Of a DNA stretch of 64,000 nucleotides, positions 45,397 through 54,077 are shown piece after piece; within the stretch, counting starts at the first letter, position 1; the number at the start of each line of letters is the position of its first letter. The notes beneath the pieces are model-generated. The model searched no databases. It had not been told where the DNA came from and was given only the letters and a program-made list of their open reading frames with translations. Position numbers and translations under genes: made by a program. Source of the DNA: Bacteroidota bacterium (GTDB taxonomy: Bacteria; Bacteroidota; Bacteroidia; B-17B0; Aurantibacillaceae); the NCBI GenBank assembly GCA_018267475.1, contig JAFDYI010000009.1, forward strand, positions 1-64,000, written 5' to 3'.

Positions 45397-46661
45397 AACT
45401 GCTGTACAAAAATATCTTTTTAAACGCGGGCATATCGCTGGTTATTATTCTGATGACGGGTATGCTTACCTACAAGTTTATTGTTGCCAAAATTGAAGAT
45501 GAAAGTAAAGAGCATTTGCAAAGCGAAAAAATAGCGGTAGAAGGAAAACTAAAAAACGGCGTCCCTTCAGCCATTATAGAAAACAATATAGGGGATAAAA
45601 TAAAAATAGAGAAAATACCGGCCTTATCAGGTACCGTGCCTTATTTTGCAACGGGGTACTTAGAGAAAGAAAAAGTAGGAGATGAAGACGATGCTTTTAT
45701 CAGCATTGTTTTTGAATGTCAAACCCAAACCGATTTTTACAAAGTTACTATCACAAAAATAACCGATAACGACGAAGAGTTGGGCGAAAATATTTTTTAT
45801 GCCGTAGCGATATCAGCTGCCTTTATGATGTTGGCTATTTTGTTTGCCAACATATACATACACCGCAAATTGTGGGCACCCTTTTATCAAACCCTAAAAA
45901 ACTTACAACGCTTTAATATATCAAAACACGATACGATAGAATTGGTTGCTACCAAAACAGAGGAGTTTAAAAAGCTAAACACCTCTATTGATTTAATGGC
46001 AAAAAAAATATCGGAAGATTATTTCTCTCTAAAAGAATTTACTGAAAACGCCTCGCACGAAATACAAACACCCTTAGCTGTTATACAATCAAAAATAGAA
46101 ATGTGCTTGCAAGATGAGCGGTTAAGCCCGCAACAAGCCGAGTGGCTTATAGAAGCAGGGCAAGCGGTTCACAATTTAGTAAACCTCAATAAAGGTTTAA
46201 TAACCTTAGCTAAATTAGATAACAACCAGGTAGATGAACCTAGCTATATCAACGTGTACGAAACCCTTATGGAGCGCTTAAATGCCTACGAAGATTTTAT
46301 TGAAAGCCAGGACATAAGCGTGGAACTAAAGATGGATAAAAATGTATTCATATACATAAACCCTTTGTTTGCCTCGGTTCTTTTTGATAATTTGATAAAA
46401 AATGCCATAAAACACAACCTTCCTACCGGGGGAATAATAAAAATAGAAGTAAGCGGGCAATTCATAAAAATATCCAACACCGGTTTGACTCCTACCGTGG
46501 ATACGAATAAATTTTTTGAACGTTTCTACAAAGGCAGTCAAAGCAATTCTTTAGGATTGGGTTTGGCCATTGTGCAGAAAATATGCAACATATACAGTTT
46601 AAAAATTGAATATACATTTAAAGCGCCCTTACACGTGATTACGCTGCGCTTAAACGCATGA
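45393..46661 (+). CDS. Sensor histidine kinase (HisKA/HATPase_c)
   Basis: A 422-residue inner-membrane kinase starting at GTG (45393), overlapping the regulator's stop by 4 bases (GTGA). Two membrane segments (about 7-29 and 137-156) flank a periplasmic sensor region of about 105 residues. The H-box is ASHEIQTPLAVIQSKIEM, with the N-box FDNLIKNAIKHNLP and the G-box NSLGLGLAIVQKI. It is the partner of the frameshifted regulator. The signal it senses is unknown. If the regulator is non-functional, the kinase would be orphaned. Confidence 0.94.
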   Translation: MKLLYKNIFLNAGISLVIILMTGMLTYKFIVAKIEDESKEHLQSEKIAVEGKLKNGVPSAIIENNIGDKIKIEKIPALSGTVPYFATGYLEKEKVGDEDDAFISIVFECQTQTDFYKVTITKITDNDEELGENIFYAVAISAAFMMLAILFANIYIHRKLWAPFYQTLKNLQRFNISKHDTIELVATKTEEFKKLNTSIDLMAKKISEDYFSLKEFTENASHEIQTPLAVIQSKIEMCLQDERLSPQQAEWLIEAGQAVHNLVNLNKGLITLAKLDNNQVDEPSYINVYETLMERLNAYEDFIESQDISVELKMDKNVFIYINPLFASVLFDNLIKNAIKHNLPTGGIIKIEVSGQFIKISNTGLTPTVDTNKFFERFYKGSQSNSLGLGLAIVQKICNIYSLKIEYTFKAPLHVITLRLNA

Positions 46662-46694
46662 AAATAAAACCTCGTTTCATATAGTAGAAATTTG

Positions 46695-46702
46695 TACCTT
46701 TG
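46695..46702 (+). promoter_or_regulatory. TACCTTTG -7 box of the PD40/TPR gene
   Basis: A perfect TAnnTTTG, 26 bases upstream of the ATG at 46729, just after the kinase gene. Confidence 0.6.
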
Positions 46703-46728
46703 AGGTTCAATTTTTTTAACTTTTATTT

Positions 46729-48300
46729 ATGAAGAACCTTTTTTTATTTGCACTTGTTATCCCCTTTGCCCTAAAAGCTCAAATTGATGATAGTGGGGTA
46801 GGTGCCAGCAACTCGTTTAGTGCCGAAGAAAAACTAAACAACAACAATTTTGAAGATGCCTTAGTAGATTATTTAGCCTTATACAACAAAGAACCTCAAA
46901 ACGAAAAATACGCGTACAACGTAGCCGTTTGCTACCTAAATTACAACGGAAACAAAGCTAAAGCCATTCCCTATTTAGAAAAAATAACGCATAACGCCAA
47001 GCATGATTTTAATGCCGACTACCTTTTAGGTCGCGCCTATCAATACGCTTTAAAATACGATAAAGCCATAGATGCTTTTGTTGGTTTTATGAAAACAGGA
47101 AAAGGAAACGAAGCCAACTTGAAAGATGCCCCTCAGCAAATTCAATACTGCCTTAATGCCAAAGAACGCATTAAGTACCCCTTAGATGTAAAATTTGAAA
47201 ACTTAGGAAAAACCGTAAATAGCGAATTTAGCGAGCGCTACGCTTTTATCCCCGCAAACGAAAGTTTTATCATTTTTAACTCCAAACGCCCCATTGGCAA
47301 TGCCGAAAAACGATTAAACGGAGAATACCCCAATGTAATTATGTATTCCGAAGTAAAAAATGGAGCCTATCAAAACGCTCAAAAATTAAACATACAACTG
47401 CCTAAAGGCACTACCAACGCCGAAGTAATTGGCTTGAGTGATAATGGCAACACCCTGCTTTTGTATATCACCGAATCTAAAATGTCAGGGCACATATATC
47501 AGAGCGAGCGTGCTGCCGACGGCACTTTTTCTAAGCCCCTCATGTTAGATAAAAACATTAACTCACCGGCCGATGAGATAGCTGCTTCCATTAGCGCCGA
47601 TGGTTCTATTTTGTATTTTGCCAGCAACCGAGAGGGCGGTATGGGAGGCACCGACTTATATGTATGCCGTAAAATGCCATCAGGTGCTTGGGCTCTACCT
47701 CAAAATTTAGGAAAAGAAATAAATACTGCGCAAAACGAAGACTTTCCAAACATTGCTCCTGATGGAAAAACCCTTTATTTTAGCAGCACCGGGCATAGCA
47801 GCATGGGCGGTTATGATATTTTTAAAGCAATAGCTAATGAAGATGGAACAAGCTGGGGCAACATAACCAATATGGGGTATCCGGTAAACACTCCATTAGA
47901 TGATTATAATTTCAGAATATCCAAATCAAATCGCTATGGCTATATATCGGCTATACGAGAAGAAGGGTTGGGCGATTATGATAATTACCGGATCACCTTT
48001 AATGAAGTAGAGCCCGAACTATCTGTTATACACGGACAAATTCTGGCCGAAGACGGCTCTCAAATTCATTATCCCGACGTGCTTATTACAGCTACCAACG
48101 ACAAAACCAACGAAATGATAGGCACCTACTTACCCAATCCTCAAACCGGAAAATATGTGGTTATCCTTCCCGCAGGAAAATATACCCTAACGGTAGATTT
48201 GTTTGGATTTAAGCTCCTGAGCCAAAAAATAGAAGTGATGGACAAAAGCTCTTTTCAATCAGAAAAAGAATTGGATTTAAAGTTGCAAACAAAAAAATAA
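46729..48300 (+). CDS. TPR-PD40 envelope protein (PorE-like architecture without OmpA)
   Basis: A 523-residue secreted protein. A signal peptide (about 1-17, ALKAQ) is followed by TPR-like helices (about 30-135), a PD40/WD40-like beta-propeller with repeated blocks such as ILYFASNREGGMGGTDLYV and LYFSSTGHSSMGGYDIF, and a C-terminal carboxypeptidase-regulatory-like domain. This order recalls PorE and related OmpA-family proteins of type IX secretion, but the peptidoglycan-binding OmpA domain is absent here. An envelope scaffold role is inferred. Confidence 0.85.
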   Translation: MKNLFLFALVIPFALKAQIDDSGVGASNSFSAEEKLNNNNFEDALVDYLALYNKEPQNEKYAYNVAVCYLNYNGNKAKAIPYLEKITHNAKHDFNADYLLGRAYQYALKYDKAIDAFVGFMKTGKGNEANLKDAPQQIQYCLNAKERIKYPLDVKFENLGKTVNSEFSERYAFIPANESFIIFNSKRPIGNAEKRLNGEYPNVIMYSEVKNGAYQNAQKLNIQLPKGTTNAEVIGLSDNGNTLLLYITESKMSGHIYQSERAADGTFSKPLMLDKNINSPADEIAASISADGSILYFASNREGGMGGTDLYVCRKMPSGAWALPQNLGKEINTAQNEDFPNIAPDGKTLYFSSTGHSSMGGYDIFKAIANEDGTSWGNITNMGYPVNTPLDDYNFRISKSNRYGYISAIREEGLGDYDNYRITFNEVEPELSVIHGQILAEDGSQIHYPDVLITATNDKTNEMIGTYLPNPQTGKYVVILPAGKYTLTVDLFGFKLLSQKIEVMDKSSFQSEKELDLKLQTKK

Positions 48301-48336
48301 ATAATATCTTTAACAAAAAATTAAAATAAAAACACC

Positions 48337-49446
48337 ATGGGATTATTTGATAAACTGCGGAATGAATTTATAGACATTATTGAGTGGACAGACAACACCA
48401 CCGATACCATTATGTGGAAATTTCCACGCTACCAAAACGAAATAAAAATGAACGCCAAGCTTACCGTGCGCGAAAGCCAGGTAGCGGTGTTTATGAACGA
48501 GGGCGCTATTGCCGATGTGTTTATGCCCGGCATGTACACCTTGCAAACACAAAACATGCCCATATTAGCCACTCTTAAAGGTTGGAAATATGGCTTTGAT
48601 TCGCCTTTTAAAGCTGATGTGTTTTTTGTAAATACCAAGCAATTTGTAAACCAAAAATGGGGAACAAAAAACCCTATTATGCTGCGCGATGCCGAATTTG
48701 GGCCGGTGCGCCTACGTGCTTTTGGCAACTACGCTTTTAAAGTAAATGATGCCGGAAAGTTTGTAAAAGAAATAGCCGGAACCAATCAAGAGTTTACCGT
48801 AGATGAAATAAACGAGCAGCTGCGTAACTTAGCGGTTACACGCGGTATGGACGCCATTGCCGAAAGCAAAATACCGGTATTGGATTTAGCCTCTCAGTAC
48901 GACGAAGTATCCAAAATAGTTACCGACAAAATAAAACCCGAGTTTAATGAGATAGGCTTGGAACTTACTAAGTTTTTGATAGAAAACGTATCGCTGCCTC
49001 CTGAGGTAGAAGCCGCTTTAGATAAACGAAGCAGCATGGGCATTATTGGTAATATGGGGGCTTTTACACAATTTCAGGCGGCTAATGCACTTACTGATGC
49101 CGCACAAAACCCTAATGGAGGCATGATGGGTTCGCTCATGGGAGCCGGCATGGGCATGGGCATGGGAGCCGGTATGGCCAACCAAATGAATAACGCCATG
49201 CAGCAGCCACAAACATTCAACCCCAATACTCCTCCACCTGTTCCGCAAGCAGCACAATACTTTGTAGCTGTTAACGGCGCTCAAACGGGTCCTTTTGCTA
49301 TTCAACAATTGCAAGCGATGGTAAGCAACGGGCAGCTAAGCCGCCAAACACTGGTTTGGAAGCAGGGTATGGCCGCTTGGGCCGCTGCTGAAACAGAAAA
49401 AGAATTATCTGTTTTGTTTGGCGCAGTGCCTCCACCTATTGCTTAA
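48337..49446 (+). CDS. SPFH-domain protein with C-terminal GYF_2 domain
   Basis: A 369-residue protein. The SPFH/band-7-like core (about 30-230: VRESQVAVFMNEGAIADVF, FGNYAFKVNDAGKFV) is followed by a Gly/Met/Gln/Pro-rich linker (about 245-305) and a GYF_2 domain (AVNGAQTGPFAIQQLQAMV ... LVWKQGMAAWAAA), which binds proline-rich peptides. The family is YdjI-like 'virion core' SPFH proteins of bacteria, thought to organise membrane patches. The linker's own proline-rich stretch could be a ligand for GYF_2. Function in this organism is unknown. Confidence 0.88.
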   Translation: MGLFDKLRNEFIDIIEWTDNTTDTIMWKFPRYQNEIKMNAKLTVRESQVAVFMNEGAIADVFMPGMYTLQTQNMPILATLKGWKYGFDSPFKADVFFVNTKQFVNQKWGTKNPIMLRDAEFGPVRLRAFGNYAFKVNDAGKFVKEIAGTNQEFTVDEINEQLRNLAVTRGMDAIAESKIPVLDLASQYDEVSKIVTDKIKPEFNEIGLELTKFLIENVSLPPEVEAALDKRSSMGIIGNMGAFTQFQAANALTDAAQNPNGGMMGSLMGAGMGMGMGAGMANQMNNAMQQPQTFNPNTPPPVPQAAQYFVAVNGAQTGPFAIQQLQAMVSNGQLSRQTLVWKQGMAAWAAAETEKELSVLFGAVPPPIA

Positions 49447-49485
49447 AAACATCTTTTAGTAAAGAGTAAAAAGCGGTTTTTGGCT

Positions 49486-50352
49486 CTAAAACAACACGTA
49501 GTCTTGCGGGTTTATAGGCAAGCCGTTGTACCACAATTCAAAATGCAGGTGGGTGCCGTTACTGGTTTCGCCGGTGTTGCCTACAACAGCAATAGGCTCT
49601 CCGGCTTTTACATGGTCGCCAATGCTTTTAATCACTTCGCTGTTGTGTTTGTAAAGGCTCATTAAATTGTTTTTGTGTTGCAGTTGCACGACATAGCCGT
49701 CGTTAGTAGTCCAACCGGCGTATATAACGGTTCCGTCTAAGGTTGCTTTTACAAAATCGTTTTCTTTGGTAGCTACATCTACTCCATAGTGTTTTTCAGC
49801 CATGTTAAAAGAATGTGTAACCATACCCTTTACCGGAGAAAAGAAAAAGTAGCCACTAATGCCGTTGATGTTTGGACTACTGCTTATGGAAAGAGAAAAT
49901 TTATCCTCTTGCTCTATTTCTCTACGCAAATCCGAATCGTTTTTAGAGGGCTTGGTGTTTATTGGTTGATTGTTTTTTTCGGTATTTTTTTTAGGCTGCG
50001 TGGTGTCGGTGTTGATGTTTCCGTTTAATACGTTTTGTAAATTTTCTATGTACTGTGTTTTGGCGTACATCAATTGTTCTATTGAGTCGGCTTTTAATGA
50101 AAGGGAGATGAGTGCTTTCCTGTCTGAAATATCGCCGTAGCCGGGTATGTATTCTTTTAAAGGGGTAAAAGCAACAAGGCTTATCACAAGAAAGGTCATG
50201 AAAATAGTTACGGCTCCTATTGAAATTAAGAAGCCGCCGGGGGTTAATCGCAGCGAAAATTTTTCGGCAAAAGAAGCATCGCTCATAATAACCAAGCGGT
50301 ATTTTTGTCGTAGTTTTTGAGATAGCGTTTTTTTCTTTTTCTCTTGTGCCAT
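49486..50352 (-). CDS. M23 family metallopeptidase
   Basis: A 288-residue inner-membrane-anchored peptidoglycan hydrolase. MAQEKKKKTL precedes a membrane segment (about 45-65), a coiled and Asn/Lys-rich linker, and the C-terminal M23 domain with HYGVDV (H and D ligands) and THLHFELW (HxH ligand). M23 enzymes cut peptide crosslinks in the cell wall. The ATG at 50352 is chosen over an upstream Met, because a -7 box ends 6 bases before it. Convergent with the SPFH gene. Confidence 0.93.
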   Translation of the reverse strand: MAQEKKKKTLSQKLRQKYRLVIMSDASFAEKFSLRLTPGGFLISIGAVTIFMTFLVISLVAFTPLKEYIPGYGDISDRKALISLSLKADSIEQLMYAKTQYIENLQNVLNGNINTDTTQPKKNTEKNNQPINTKPSKNDSDLRREIEQEDKFSLSISSSPNINGISGYFFFSPVKGMVTHSFNMAEKHYGVDVATKENDFVKATLDGTVIYAGWTTNDGYVVQLQHKNNLMSLYKHNSEVIKSIGDHVKAGEPIAVVGNTGETSNGTHLHFELWYNGLPINPQDYVLF

Positions 50353-50358
50353 AGCAAA

Positions 50359-50366
50359 CAAAGGTA
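50359..50366 (-). promoter_or_regulatory. TACCTTTG -7 box of the M23 gene
   Basis: A perfect TAnnTTTG on the minus strand, ending 6 bases before the ATG at 50352; nearly leaderless. Confidence 0.55.
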
Positions 50367-50439
50367 CGCACAAAAAATGGTAAATTAAAAATGCTTAGGC
50401 AGGATTGACCTCAAACAATACCGCGTATAAGTTGAAAAA

Positions 50440-51321
50440 CTAAGGAGTGTAATCTCTTAATAAACGTATTTCCATACGAATGTTTTCGAGTGGGCGGTCG
50501 TGGCTATCCGTTTCGGCTTGCGCTATTTTATCCACTATAGCCATGCCGTTTATTACCTCACCAAACACCGTGTAATTGTTGTCTAAATGAGGCGTTCCTC
50601 CTATCTTTTTATAGGTTTGTATTTGTTGTGTTGAAAAGGTGTAGTGAGGTGTATGTGCATATATAAGGCTAATTTTTTCGTCCAACATTTTATCCAACAG
50701 CAACAAGCTATCGTTGTTTTTATTTTTTTTATATTCTTGTTGTTTTTGTAAAACAGAGGCTAATTCAGGGGTTTGTAAAAGGCTGTCTTTTAAATGATTT
50801 CGTATTTTTTTGTTGATGCGATGTTCGTACAAAAGCAAATCTCTATCAGACAAAGCACCTCGGCCTTGGGTAATGTAAAACTGACAGCCTGAAGAGGCCT
50901 TTTGAGGATTAACTTCGTCGCCATCTCTAGCCGCGCAAAGCATACCGCGTTGATGAAACAGGTGAGGGGTAAATTCGGCCGGAACCGTGTAATGATTATC
51001 GCTATCGCCCAGCAATACAAATGGTTTCGCGTGTTTAGAAAGCGGGTCGCCTCCTTGTATCATAAAGCCGTTGATAACCCGATGAAACAGCAAACTATCA
51101 TAAAAATGCTTTTTTATCAGTTTCAAAAAATTGTCGCGATGAAGTGGGGTTTGATTGCTTAACCGTAGGGTAATGTTACCTAATGAGGTTTTTATAAGCA
51201 CCAGCGCGTTTTTACTGGTGTCTTCGCTGGCTGCTAGTATTTGTGCTTTATTGTTTTGGTAACAAACAGCCGTTAAAAAAATAAATATGCTAATTATTTT
51301 TGTTTTTGAAAAAAAAATCAT
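50440..51321 (-). CDS. Cyclophilin-type peptidyl-prolyl isomerase, exported
   Basis: A 293-residue protein with a signal peptide (about 1-27). The cyclophilin core shows FYDSLLFHRVINGFMIQGGDP (the catalytic Arg is the R of FHRV) and GMLCAARDGDEVNPQKASSGCQFYIT. A helical insertion of about 80 residues (KIRNHLKDSLLQ through IYAHTPHYTF) splits the core before DNNYTVFGEVINGMAIVDKIA. It speeds proline isomerisation of exported proteins in the periplasm. Divergent from the small lipoprotein gene, whose promoter overlaps its start. Confidence 0.93.
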   Translation of the reverse strand: MIFFSKTKIISIFIFLTAVCYQNNKAQILAASEDTSKNALVLIKTSLGNITLRLSNQTPLHRDNFLKLIKKHFYDSLLFHRVINGFMIQGGDPLSKHAKPFVLLGDSDNHYTVPAEFTPHLFHQRGMLCAARDGDEVNPQKASSGCQFYITQGRGALSDRDLLLYEHRINKKIRNHLKDSLLQTPELASVLQKQQEYKKNKNNDSLLLLDKMLDEKISLIYAHTPHYTFSTQQIQTYKKIGGTPHLDNNYTVFGEVINGMAIVDKIAQAETDSHDRPLENIRMEIRLLRDYTP

Positions 51322-51328
51322 ACCTTTG
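51321..51328 (+). promoter_or_regulatory. TACCTTTG -7 box of the 51350 lipoprotein gene
   Basis: A perfect TAnnTTTG, 21 bases upstream of the ATG at 51350, with a TTG 18 bases further up (51300-51302). It overlaps the first base of the divergent cyclophilin gene. Confidence 0.6.
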
Positions 51329-51349
51329 TTTTAAATTGACGTCTCAAAT

Positions 51350-51745
51350 ATGAAGAAAATTATTTACACCACCTTATTAGTAGCTTCAGTTGCACTACTT
51401 GTCGTAAAAACCACTTCGTGCAAAGGCTCGCAGCCCTGCAATGCTACCATTACGGTTATGGATAGTTCGGGCACGCATCCTCAAGCTAATGTGAACGTGC
51501 ATTTGTGGGCGCAAATTACCTATAACGGAAACTCTAATTACCAAGGAGATTTGGTAGTAAATGGGGTAACCAATACGAGTGGGCAAGTAAGTTTTACCAT
51601 AAAAAACCCATGTATTTTAAATATTACAGCTACGGTACCTTCTTGTACTACCAACATTGCTGCGCGCAAATATTGCGAAGCTACCGGTATTATTCGCTTT
51701 GACGAAGGACAAACGAACACACAAACGGTAAATCTCAACCAATAA
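51350..51745 (+). CDS. Small lipoprotein with beta-sandwich domain
   Basis: A 131-residue protein with a signal peptide ending in a lipobox-like VKTTSC (Cys near 24). The mature part, NATITVMDSSGTHPQANVNVHLWAQI, resembles the start of a carboxypeptidase-regulatory-like (Ig/transthyretin-type) beta-sandwich, with GVTNTSGQVSFTI matching the 'T...G.f.f' strand. Five cysteines in the mature part could form disulfides. No function is assigned. Confidence 0.78.
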   Translation: MKKIIYTTLLVASVALLVVKTTSCKGSQPCNATITVMDSSGTHPQANVNVHLWAQITYNGNSNYQGDLVVNGVTNTSGQVSFTIKNPCILNITATVPSCTTNIAARKYCEATGIIRFDEGQTNTQTVNLNQ

Positions 51746-51756
51746 TTTTTTTTCTT

Positions 51757-52140
51757 CTACTTTTTATTAGGCAGGTGTAGTTTTATTTTTTCAAATAAAA
51801 GTAAGGCAGCGACTACTCCGGTGCTATTTGCCACAAAATCCAATACATCGCCGCTGCGTTGCGAGAAAATGTAATACTGCATTAGTTCAAGTGAACCTCC
51901 GTAGGCAATGCAAAAAAAAGCGGAAACCGTCTTTTTGTTTTTATAAAAAAAACCAGTTGGGTTTAGCGAATGAAGGGCGTGCAAAAGCAACACTTGCTCT
52001 ATAAAAAAAATACTTGCGTGCACTAATTTGTCAAAAGACAAAAGCTCTAGCCAGCTAATTTTAGGTATGGCTTTACCGGGCATGCTGCATAGAGCAAAAA
52101 TTACAAGTGTCCAAAAAATAAAAAAGATAAACTTTTTCAA
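51757..52140 (-). CDS. VanZ-like membrane protein
   Basis: A 127-residue protein with four hydrophobic segments. ALCSMPGKAIPKI near the first segment, FDKLVHASIFFIEQVLLLHAL, and the closing SGDVLDFVANSTGVVAALLLF with its Asp and Asn residues fit the VanZ family. VanZ proteins give low-level teicoplanin resistance in some Gram-positives; the common role is unknown. It starts 7 bases after the superoxide dismutase gene in the same direction, so they are likely co-transcribed. Confidence 0.88.
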   Translation of the reverse strand: MKKFIFFIFWTLVIFALCSMPGKAIPKISWLELLSFDKLVHASIFFIEQVLLLHALHSLNPTGFFYKNKKTVSAFFCIAYGGSLELMQYYIFSQRSGDVLDFVANSTGVVAALLLFEKIKLHLPNKK

Positions 52141-52147
52141 CGAGATG

Positions 52148-52888
52148 TTATATCTTAGAAAAAAGCTCGTTTACTCGGTTCCAGTTTACCAAATTCCACC
52201 AGGCGTTCGTATAGTCGCCGCGCTTATTTTGATATTTCAAATAGTATGCGTGTTCCCATACATCTAAAGCTAAAAGAGGTGTGCCGCGCTCTTCGGCCAT
52301 CGGCATTAAGGGGTTATCTTGATTAGGGGTGCTGGTAATCTTTAATTTTTTATTATCGGCTATCAACCAAGCCCAGCCGCTACCAAAGCGTTTGGAAGCG
52401 GCATCATTAAAATGTTTTTTGAAGTCCTCAAATGAATTAAAAGAAGCGTTAATAGCCTCGGCTATTTTGCCATCTGGGTTATTGGCTTGCGCGTCTTTGT
52501 TGGGCTTCATTAGGGTCCAAAAAAGAGAGTGGTTGTAATGCCCGCCTCCGTTGTTTCGCACCGCTGTATCAAATAAATTGATGTTTTTGCAAAGTTCTTC
52601 TAATGAAGTTATTTCAGGGTGCTTAGTAGTTTGTAAGGCTTTATTTAAATTAGTAACATAAGCCTGATGATGCTTACCGTGGTGCAATTCCATTGTTTGC
52701 ATATCAATAAAAGGCTCTAGAGCGTTGTAGGCGTAGGGGAGTGGGGGCAAGGTATATTCTTCTAACAAAGAAAAAGACTCTCCGGCTTTTTCTAAGGCCT
52801 GTATTTGCTCTGATGATACCAACGAGGTAGCTATACTACCAAGAGAAAACAACGCTGTTTTTTTTAAAAAATCTCTTCGTTCTGACAT
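52148..52888 (-). CDS. Fe/Mn superoxide dismutase with Tat signal
   Basis: A 246-residue superoxide dismutase. The N-terminal [19 protein letters not shown] (2-20) is a twin-arginine signal, unlike cytoplasmic SodA/SodB. Metal ligands are the His of [12 protein letters not shown], the His of NHSLFW, and the Asp and His of [11 protein letters not shown]. It would dismutate superoxide outside the inner membrane, after folding with metal in the cytoplasm. Fe versus Mn cannot be decided from the sequence. VanZ follows after 7 bases. Confidence 0.95.
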   Translation of the reverse strand: MSERRDFLKKTALFSLGSIATSLVSSEQIQALEKAGESFSLLEEYTLPPLPYAYNALEPFIDMQTMELHHGKHHQAYVTNLNKALQTTKHPEITSLEELCKNINLFDTAVRNNGGGHYNHSLFWTLMKPNKDAQANNPDGKIAEAINASFNSFEDFKKHFNDAASKRFGSGWAWLIADNKKLKITSTPNQDNPLMPMAEERGTPLLALDVWEHAYYLKYQNKRGDYTNAWWNLVNWNRVNELFSKI

Positions 52889-52904
52889 GGCTTTATTTTT
52901 TTTT

Positions 52905-52912
52905 CAAAGGTA
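52905..52912 (-). promoter_or_regulatory. TACCTTTG -7 box of the superoxide dismutase gene
   Basis: A perfect TAnnTTTG on the minus strand, 16 bases before the ATG at 52888. Confidence 0.55.
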
Positions 52913-52959
52913 CTTTTTTATTTTTACATAAGGTAAAGTCGTAAAATGAAAAAAATGAA

Positions 52960-53076
52960 TTAAATTATGTTTGGTTGATTCAAGTTATAAGTGCAACTTG
53001 TCCGTTGTTTTTTTTTACAAGCAAATACTAATAATACACCGGCTGCCAGTATCCCTATTTTTTTTACATACTTCAT
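52960..53076 (-). pseudogene. Truncated lipoprotein copy (38 codons)
   Basis: The start MKYVKKIGILAAGVLLVFAC nearly matches the lipoprotein at 53860, including the lipobox. After CK the homopolymer has nine A instead of eight, and the frame then ends within 18 codons. It is a stub of a fourth lipoprotein copy. The DNA from about 52996 to 53165 is close to 53780-53950, so it arose by local duplication. Confidence 0.7.
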
Positions 53077-53084
53077 GGCTTGTT

Positions 53085-53152
53085 TTATTTTAAAATGAGT
53101 ACTTTAAACTTATCAGTTCCCGCTTGCAATAAGTATATGCCGTTTTTTTGTA
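53085..53152 (-). pseudogene. Remnant of a T9SS sorting tail
   Basis: The frame reads IQKNGIYLLQAGTDKFKVLILK then stop, the end of a type A T9SS sorting tail, without the rest of the gene. It lies between two lipoprotein copies, where the intact units have a full tail gene. Confidence 0.7.
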
Positions 53153-53860
53153 TTACCAAGGTATGGTGTCGGTTACTGCCGCTCCCCATCCTATATAAAT
53201 ACTATCTGTTTTTGTAATGTGTACACCTCTTTCTATCCTATCTGTTTTTATATTCCACCAGCCCATCCAGTATTTACTACTGACATCATCTAATTCTCCT
53301 GTATTATATCCTAAAGGGGGAGGGGGGAGAGGCAAAGTAAAATTATAGATAAGGTTGTAATTACCTCCTGGTACGTTTTTATGAAATACATTTTGCTGAA
53401 GAGTTACTACAACTGTATCCATTGTGTTTCTAGATTTTACGGGCAGGTATAAGTATAATTGGTTAAACTTTGCTAATATATTTACAGTATAAATCTGCGC
53501 GTAATTTTCTTTACTAATTATTGCAGTTCCTCCATCTATGGGAGGGGTAAGTCCTCCTCCATCAGGATTGTCAATGGTTTGTATAGTATAATTATAATCA
53601 CTGCTGCTGTGTATAGATACGTTACTAAAGGTAAAAGCACCGTTTACGCCGCTCTGCATTTGGGCTATGGTATTTCCGTTTTCTTGCAAATAAACGGTAC
53701 AATTTACCAAACCGCTATCGGTACAGAGGTTATACACCTGCCCGTGTATGTTTTGGCTGCTTACGGTATCAGCCGAGGAAGATGCGCTGTTGTTTTTTTT
53801 GCAAGCAAATACTAATAATATACCGGCTGTTAGTACCCCTATTTTTTTTACATACTTCAT
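53153..53860 (-). CDS. Array lipoprotein A (carboxypeptidase-regulatory-like)
   Basis: A 235-residue lipoprotein with lipobox LLVFAC (Cys near 20). NIHGQVYNLCTDSGLVNCTVYLQENG then GAFTFSNVSIHSSSDY is a carboxypeptidase-regulatory-like beta-sandwich. The C-terminal half has LPLPPPPLGYN and MGWWNIKTDR ... IGWGAAVTDTIPW, shared in outline with the two other lipoproteins of the array (54078 and 55093). The poly-Pro segment is encoded by an interrupted G/C run (G5-A-G6 on the plus strand), not by the pure run seen in its neighbour. The function is unknown. Confidence 0.8.
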   Translation of the reverse strand: MKYVKKIGVLTAGILLVFACKKNNSASSSADTVSSQNIHGQVYNLCTDSGLVNCTVYLQENGNTIAQMQSGVNGAFTFSNVSIHSSSDYNYTIQTIDNPDGGGLTPPIDGGTAIISKENYAQIYTVNILAKFNQLYLYLPVKSRNTMDTVVVTLQQNVFHKNVPGGNYNLIYNFTLPLPPPPLGYNTGELDDVSSKYWMGWWNIKTDRIERGVHITKTDSIYIGWGAAVTDTIPW

Positions 53861-53868
53861 GGCTTGTT

Positions 53869-53934
53869 TTATTTTAAAATGAGTACTTTAAATTTATCAG
53901 CTCCCGCTTGCAATAAGTATATGCCGTTTTTGTA
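53869..53934 (-). pseudogene. Second remnant of a T9SS sorting tail
   Basis: YKNGIYLLQAGADKFKVLILK followed by a stop is nearly identical to the remnant at 53085-53152. It directly follows the stop of the full frame of the frameshifted lipoprotein. Confidence 0.7.
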
Positions 53935-54077
53935 TTACCAAGGTATTGTATCAACTCCGTGAGTTCCATAGCCCCTATAAAAGCTATCCGTTTTAATTAT
54001 ATGTACGCCATTTACTGTTTTATCTAAAGTGCTGTACCACCAACCCATAGTATAACCTCCCATATTATCTAAAAAAT
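53935..54077 (-). other. Out-of-frame end of array lipoprotein B
   Basis: Read one frame away from the upstream lipoprotein, this stretch encodes INFLDNMGGYTMGWWYST ... GVHIIKTDSFYRG ... VDTIPW and a stop, which aligns with the end of array lipoprotein A. It is cut off from its gene only by the 12-C tract. Confidence 0.78.
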
